DNA of 6,770 nt from Planctomycetota bacterium (GTDB taxonomy: Bacteria > Planctomycetota > UBA8108 > UBA1146 > JAJFFE01): NCBI GenBank assembly GCA_020425835.1, contig JAGQRC010000200.1, positions 1 to 6,770 of the forward strand, in the 5' to 3' direction. Positions 4,624-6,770 of this stretch are shown piece by piece; within the stretch, counting starts at the first letter, position 1, and each line of letters starts with the position of its first letter. A model generated the notes under the pieces. The model ran no database searches, was not told the origin of the DNA, and saw only the letters and a program-made list of their open reading frames with translations. A program made the translations under genes and the position numbers.

Positions 4624-6642
4624 TCAGGGCTTGGCGAATCTCGCCCGCAGCTGCGCCATGAAGTCGTCACGGGTCTCTTGATCGACCGGGGTGTCATCGG
4701 CGCGCGCAACGTCCTTGCGGACGACGAGCTCCTCGGGAATCTCCGCCACGAACCGGCTCTCGATGGTCTCGACCTCGCGACCGAACTGTCGGCGAGTCGC
4801 GGCCCGCGTCATCAGGATCTCATCCATGGCACGAGTGATGGCGACATAGAACAGGCGGCGCTCCTCGTCGATCGCCTTGTCGCCGCCTTCCTTCACCGAC
4901 TTCTTGTGCGGGATCAGATCATCGTCGATCCCGACCAGGGTGACCCGCCGGAACTCGAGCCCCTTGGCGCCATGGAACGTCAATAGCGTCAAGGTGTCCT
5001 CATGGGTCTCGGTCTCCCCGCGCGACGAGTCCAGACTCAGCCCGGTCAGGAACTCGCGCAGCTTCCCGGGCCCCTTGCGCTCCTGGTGACGTCCGACGAT
5101 ATCCAGGATGAACTGGACGCTCCGCTTCCGCGCATCGTAGTCGCTCGAGTCGGTGGCCATTTCGCGAATCGCGAAGTCGTAACGGACCTCCTCGAGAAGA
5201 TCGCGAAGTGCCCCGGGGCCGTCGATCTCCACCTTGGCCGAAGCACGGTCGAGCGCGCCGATCAGATCGTCCGCTCCCGATCGCGCCGCCGACGAGACCC
5301 CCGGAATCTCCTCGAGTCGTCGGAGGGCCTCGAGGATCGGGATCTTCGACTCGCGCGCGAACGTGTCGAGCTTCTCGCGGCTGCCGGCTCCCCAACCGCG
5401 CTTCGGAGTGTTCAGGATCCGCAATGCGGCAATGTCGTCCTCCGGAAGGACGAGCAAGCGCAGGTAGGCGATGACATCCCGGACCTCGCGGCGATCGAAG
5501 AACGATCGCGCCCCGATGATCGTGTAGGGAACCTGGTAGAACCGGAGTTTCTCCTCGAGTGGGCGAGCCTGGATCGCGGAACGGAGGAGGATCGCCTGAT
5601 CGGCGAACTTCAGCCCGCGCGACTTCGCGGCGCGGACTCGATTCACGACCTCCTCGGCTTCCAATGCCTCGTCCTCGAAGGTGAGGTAGGGAATCGGACT
5701 CCCCGCGCCGCGAACCGACCGCATGGTCTTCGGATGTCGACGGAGGTTGTTGGCGATCACGGCGTTCGCGGCATCGAGGATCGTGCCGACCGAGCGGTAG
5801 TTCTCCTCCAGCGTGACGACGCTCGCTCGCGGGAAGTCGCGTCGGAACGAGAGGATCTTCTCCACCTCCGCCCCGCGGAAGGCGTAGATCGACTGGTCGT
5901 CATCCCCGACGACGGTCAGGTTCTGGTCGGGGCCGGCTAGCAGTCGGGAGAACTCGTACTGCGCGGTGTTCGAATCCTGGTACTCGTCGACCAACACACA
6001 GTCGAAACGACTCGTCCAACGATCGCGGACATCCTCGTGATCACGGACGAGCCGCACCGGGAGATAGATCAGGTCATCGAAATCGACGGCGTTCAGGGAG
6101 GCGAGCCGATCGGAGTAACGAGCGTAGATCCGAGCGCGGAGGTAGGTCGTGTCGTCGTCCGCTTCTTCGAGAGCCTGCTCGGGAGCGACGAAGCGCGCTT
6201 TCCAATGGGAGATCTCCCGGCGCGCCGCCTCGAGGTTCTTCTCCGCCTCGCTCATGCCGACGACCGATCGCATCTCCTCGGTCAGGACGCCTCGGCTGTC
6301 GGCGTCGTCATAGATCGGGAAGTTCTTCCGGTAGCCGAGTCGCTCGTGCTCGATCTTCAGGATTCGATAGCCGAGCGAGTGAAAGGTGGAGAGCCACGGC
6401 ACCGGCTTCATGTCGGGGTACATTCGCAACAGCCGCTCCTTCATCTCGCGAGCGGCCTTGTTGGTGAACGTGATCCCGAGGATACGGTCCGGGCTACTGC
6501 CGCCCTGGATCAGATGAGCGATGCGATAGGTGATGACCCGCGTCTTGCCGCTCCCGGCACCGGCCAGCACGAGGAGGGGCCCGCGCCCCGCGGTCACGGC
6601 CTCTCTCTGGGCCGGGTTCAGTACGGAGAGATCCAGACGCAC
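4624..6642 (-). CDS. Rep/UvrD-family superfamily 1 ATP-dependent DNA helicase
   Basis: A 672-residue 3'-to-5' DNA helicase with all SF1A motifs: Q-motif Q12 (L-N-P-A-Q-R-E-A-V), Walker A G28-A-G-S-G-K33-T34, motif Ia T-F-T-N-K-A-A-R-E-M (58-67), Walker B V-D219-E220-Y-Q-D, motif III G-D-D-D-Q-S-I-Y-A-F-R-G-A (246-258), motif IV E-E-N-Y-R283-S, motif V T-F-H-G-A-K-G-L-E-F (555-564) and motif VI V-A-I-T-R604-A. It looks complete and active. The length (E. coli Rep is 673 residues), the start M-R-L-x-L, D-F-D-D-L-I-Y-L-P (187-195), the C-terminal R-R-Q-F-G-R-E-V...S-R-F block (617-631) and the absence of the longer UvrD/PcrA tail make it closer to Rep than to UvrD. Such helicases act in replication restart or repair, unwinding DNA and removing bound proteins. 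The start is a GTG with GGAG 9 nt upstream. It is separated from the H-NOX operon by 303 nt and hairpins, so a functional link is not indicated. Rep versus UvrD/PcrA naming is not certain. Confidence 0.95.
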   Translation of the reverse strand: MRLDLSVLNPAQREAVTAGRGPLLVLAGAGSGKTRVITYRIAHLIQGGSSPDRILGITFTNKAAREMKERLLRMYPDMKPVPWLSTFHSLGYRILKIEHERLGYRKNFPIYDDADSRGVLTEEMRSVVGMSEAEKNLEAARREISHWKARFVAPEQALEEADDDTTYLRARIYARYSDRLASLNAVDFDDLIYLPVRLVRDHEDVRDRWTSRFDCVLVDEYQDSNTAQYEFSRLLAGPDQNLTVVGDDDQSIYAFRGAEVEKILSFRRDFPRASVVTLEENYRSVGTILDAANAVIANNLRRHPKTMRSVRGAGSPIPYLTFEDEALEAEEVVNRVRAAKSRGLKFADQAILLRSAIQARPLEEKLRFYQVPYTIIGARSFFDRREVRDVIAYLRLLVLPEDDIAALRILNTPKRGWGAGSREKLDTFARESKIPILEALRRLEEIPGVSSAARSGADDLIGALDRASAKVEIDGPGALRDLLEEVRYDFAIREMATDSSDYDARKRSVQFILDIVGRHQERKGPGKLREFLTGLSLDSSRGETETHEDTLTLLTFHGAKGLEFRRVTLVGIDDDLIPHKKSVKEGGDKAIDEERRLFYVAITRAMDEILMTRAATRRQFGREVETIESRFVAEIPEELVVRKDVARADDTPVDQETRDDFMAQLRARFAKP

Positions 6643-6770
6643 GGGCGAGGACTCCAGTTCTCCAACGTCGCCGAGGTCCCGGCGAAGTTCGGTGACTCGC
6701 GACCTCGGACCGAGGAGCGCGATTGGGGGTCGCGCACTGGGGGCGCACAGTGGGCGCCGAGGGCCCGCGA
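6643..6770. promoter_or_regulatory. Upstream region of the helicase with small palindromes
   Basis: No gene is visible in these 128 nt. Two inverted repeats are present: CCTCGG/CCGAGG around one base (6703-6715) and TCGCCG/CGGCGA around 6 nt (6668-6685). Both are upstream of the helicase ribosome site, so they could be operator or leader structures, but 6-bp arms are common by chance in GC-rich DNA. No clear promoter boxes are seen. Confidence 0.25.
6652..6655 (-). promoter_or_regulatory. Ribosome binding site for the helicase GTG start
   Basis: GGAG on the minus strand lies 9 nt before the GTG at 6642. With the family-like N-terminus M-R-L-D-L this supports the GTG as the true start. Confidence 0.5.

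Noticed and set aside
5002..5940. 312-codon plus-strand open frame inside the helicase region
   Set aside because: It is antisense to a complete, motif-perfect helicase and shows no domain of its own.
6494..6748. 84-codon minus-strand frame at the right edge
   Set aside because: It overlaps the helicase N-terminus in another frame, and its composition is Arg/Ala/Gly/Pro-rich with no motif.
1..6770. Mobile element, phage, CRISPR or defence system
   Set aside because: I saw no transposase or integrase, no direct repeat array, no tRNA-associated site and no abrupt composition change. The helicase is a Rep-like housekeeping type without a nuclease or partner gene that would suggest a defence role.

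Overview
The window is GC-rich bacterial chromosomal DNA (about two-thirds G+C by eye). It has long shadow reading frames on both strands, GTG starts and Shine-Dalgarno sites. The gene content (an H-NOX heme sensor with its own soluble histidine kinase and response regulator, plus a Rep-type helicase) suits a Gram-negative, proteobacterial or 'deltaproteobacterial'/Myxococcota-like organism. I cannot place it more precisely from sequence alone. I see no mobile element, tRNA, rRNA or CRISPR array.

Layout. (1) Positions 1-905, plus strand: the 3' part of an uncharacterised gene whose N-terminus lies off the left edge. It has a C-terminal D-P-S-H signature that resembles SGNH/AlgX/DltD-type proteins. 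(2) Positions 947-4320, minus strand: a tightly packed three-gene operon, read right to left. It encodes an H-NOX heme nitric-oxide sensor (GTG start at 4320), then a cytosolic GAF-domain histidine kinase (start 3762, 6-nt gap), then a response regulator (start 2209, TGATG overlap with the kinase stop). The regulator carries a receiver domain, a coiled coil, a degenerate HD-GYP-like domain and a small C-terminal domain. (3) Positions 4321-4623: a 303-nt non-coding stretch holding the H-NOX leader, with a perfect 8-bp inverted repeat, and two hairpins just past the helicase stop. (4) Positions 4624-6642, minus strand: a complete Rep/UvrD-family superfamily 1 DNA helicase. (5) Positions 6643-6770: the region upstream of the helicase, with no gene visible.

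How the genes work together. The H-NOX protein keeps the proximal heme histidine (H103), the conserved proline (P116) and the Y-x-S-x-R heme-propionate motif (Y132, S134, R136). It lacks the distal tyrosine used by O2-binding members, so NO is the likely ligand. By analogy with the H-NOX/HnoK networks of Shewanella and Vibrio, NO-bound H-NOX should alter autophosphorylation of the adjacent kinase at H253, and so phosphorylation of D59 on the regulator. The regulator keeps the HD pair (H237, D238) but has lost the HHE and GYP elements and the later metal-binding Asp. It is therefore probably not an active c-di-GMP phosphodiesterase and has no DNA-binding domain. Its output is likely protein-protein or ligand-binding, as for the degenerate HD-GYP regulator HnoD, yet no EAL-domain partner (HnoB-like) is in this window. 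This compact NO-signalling module with an unexplained output is the most interesting part of the region.
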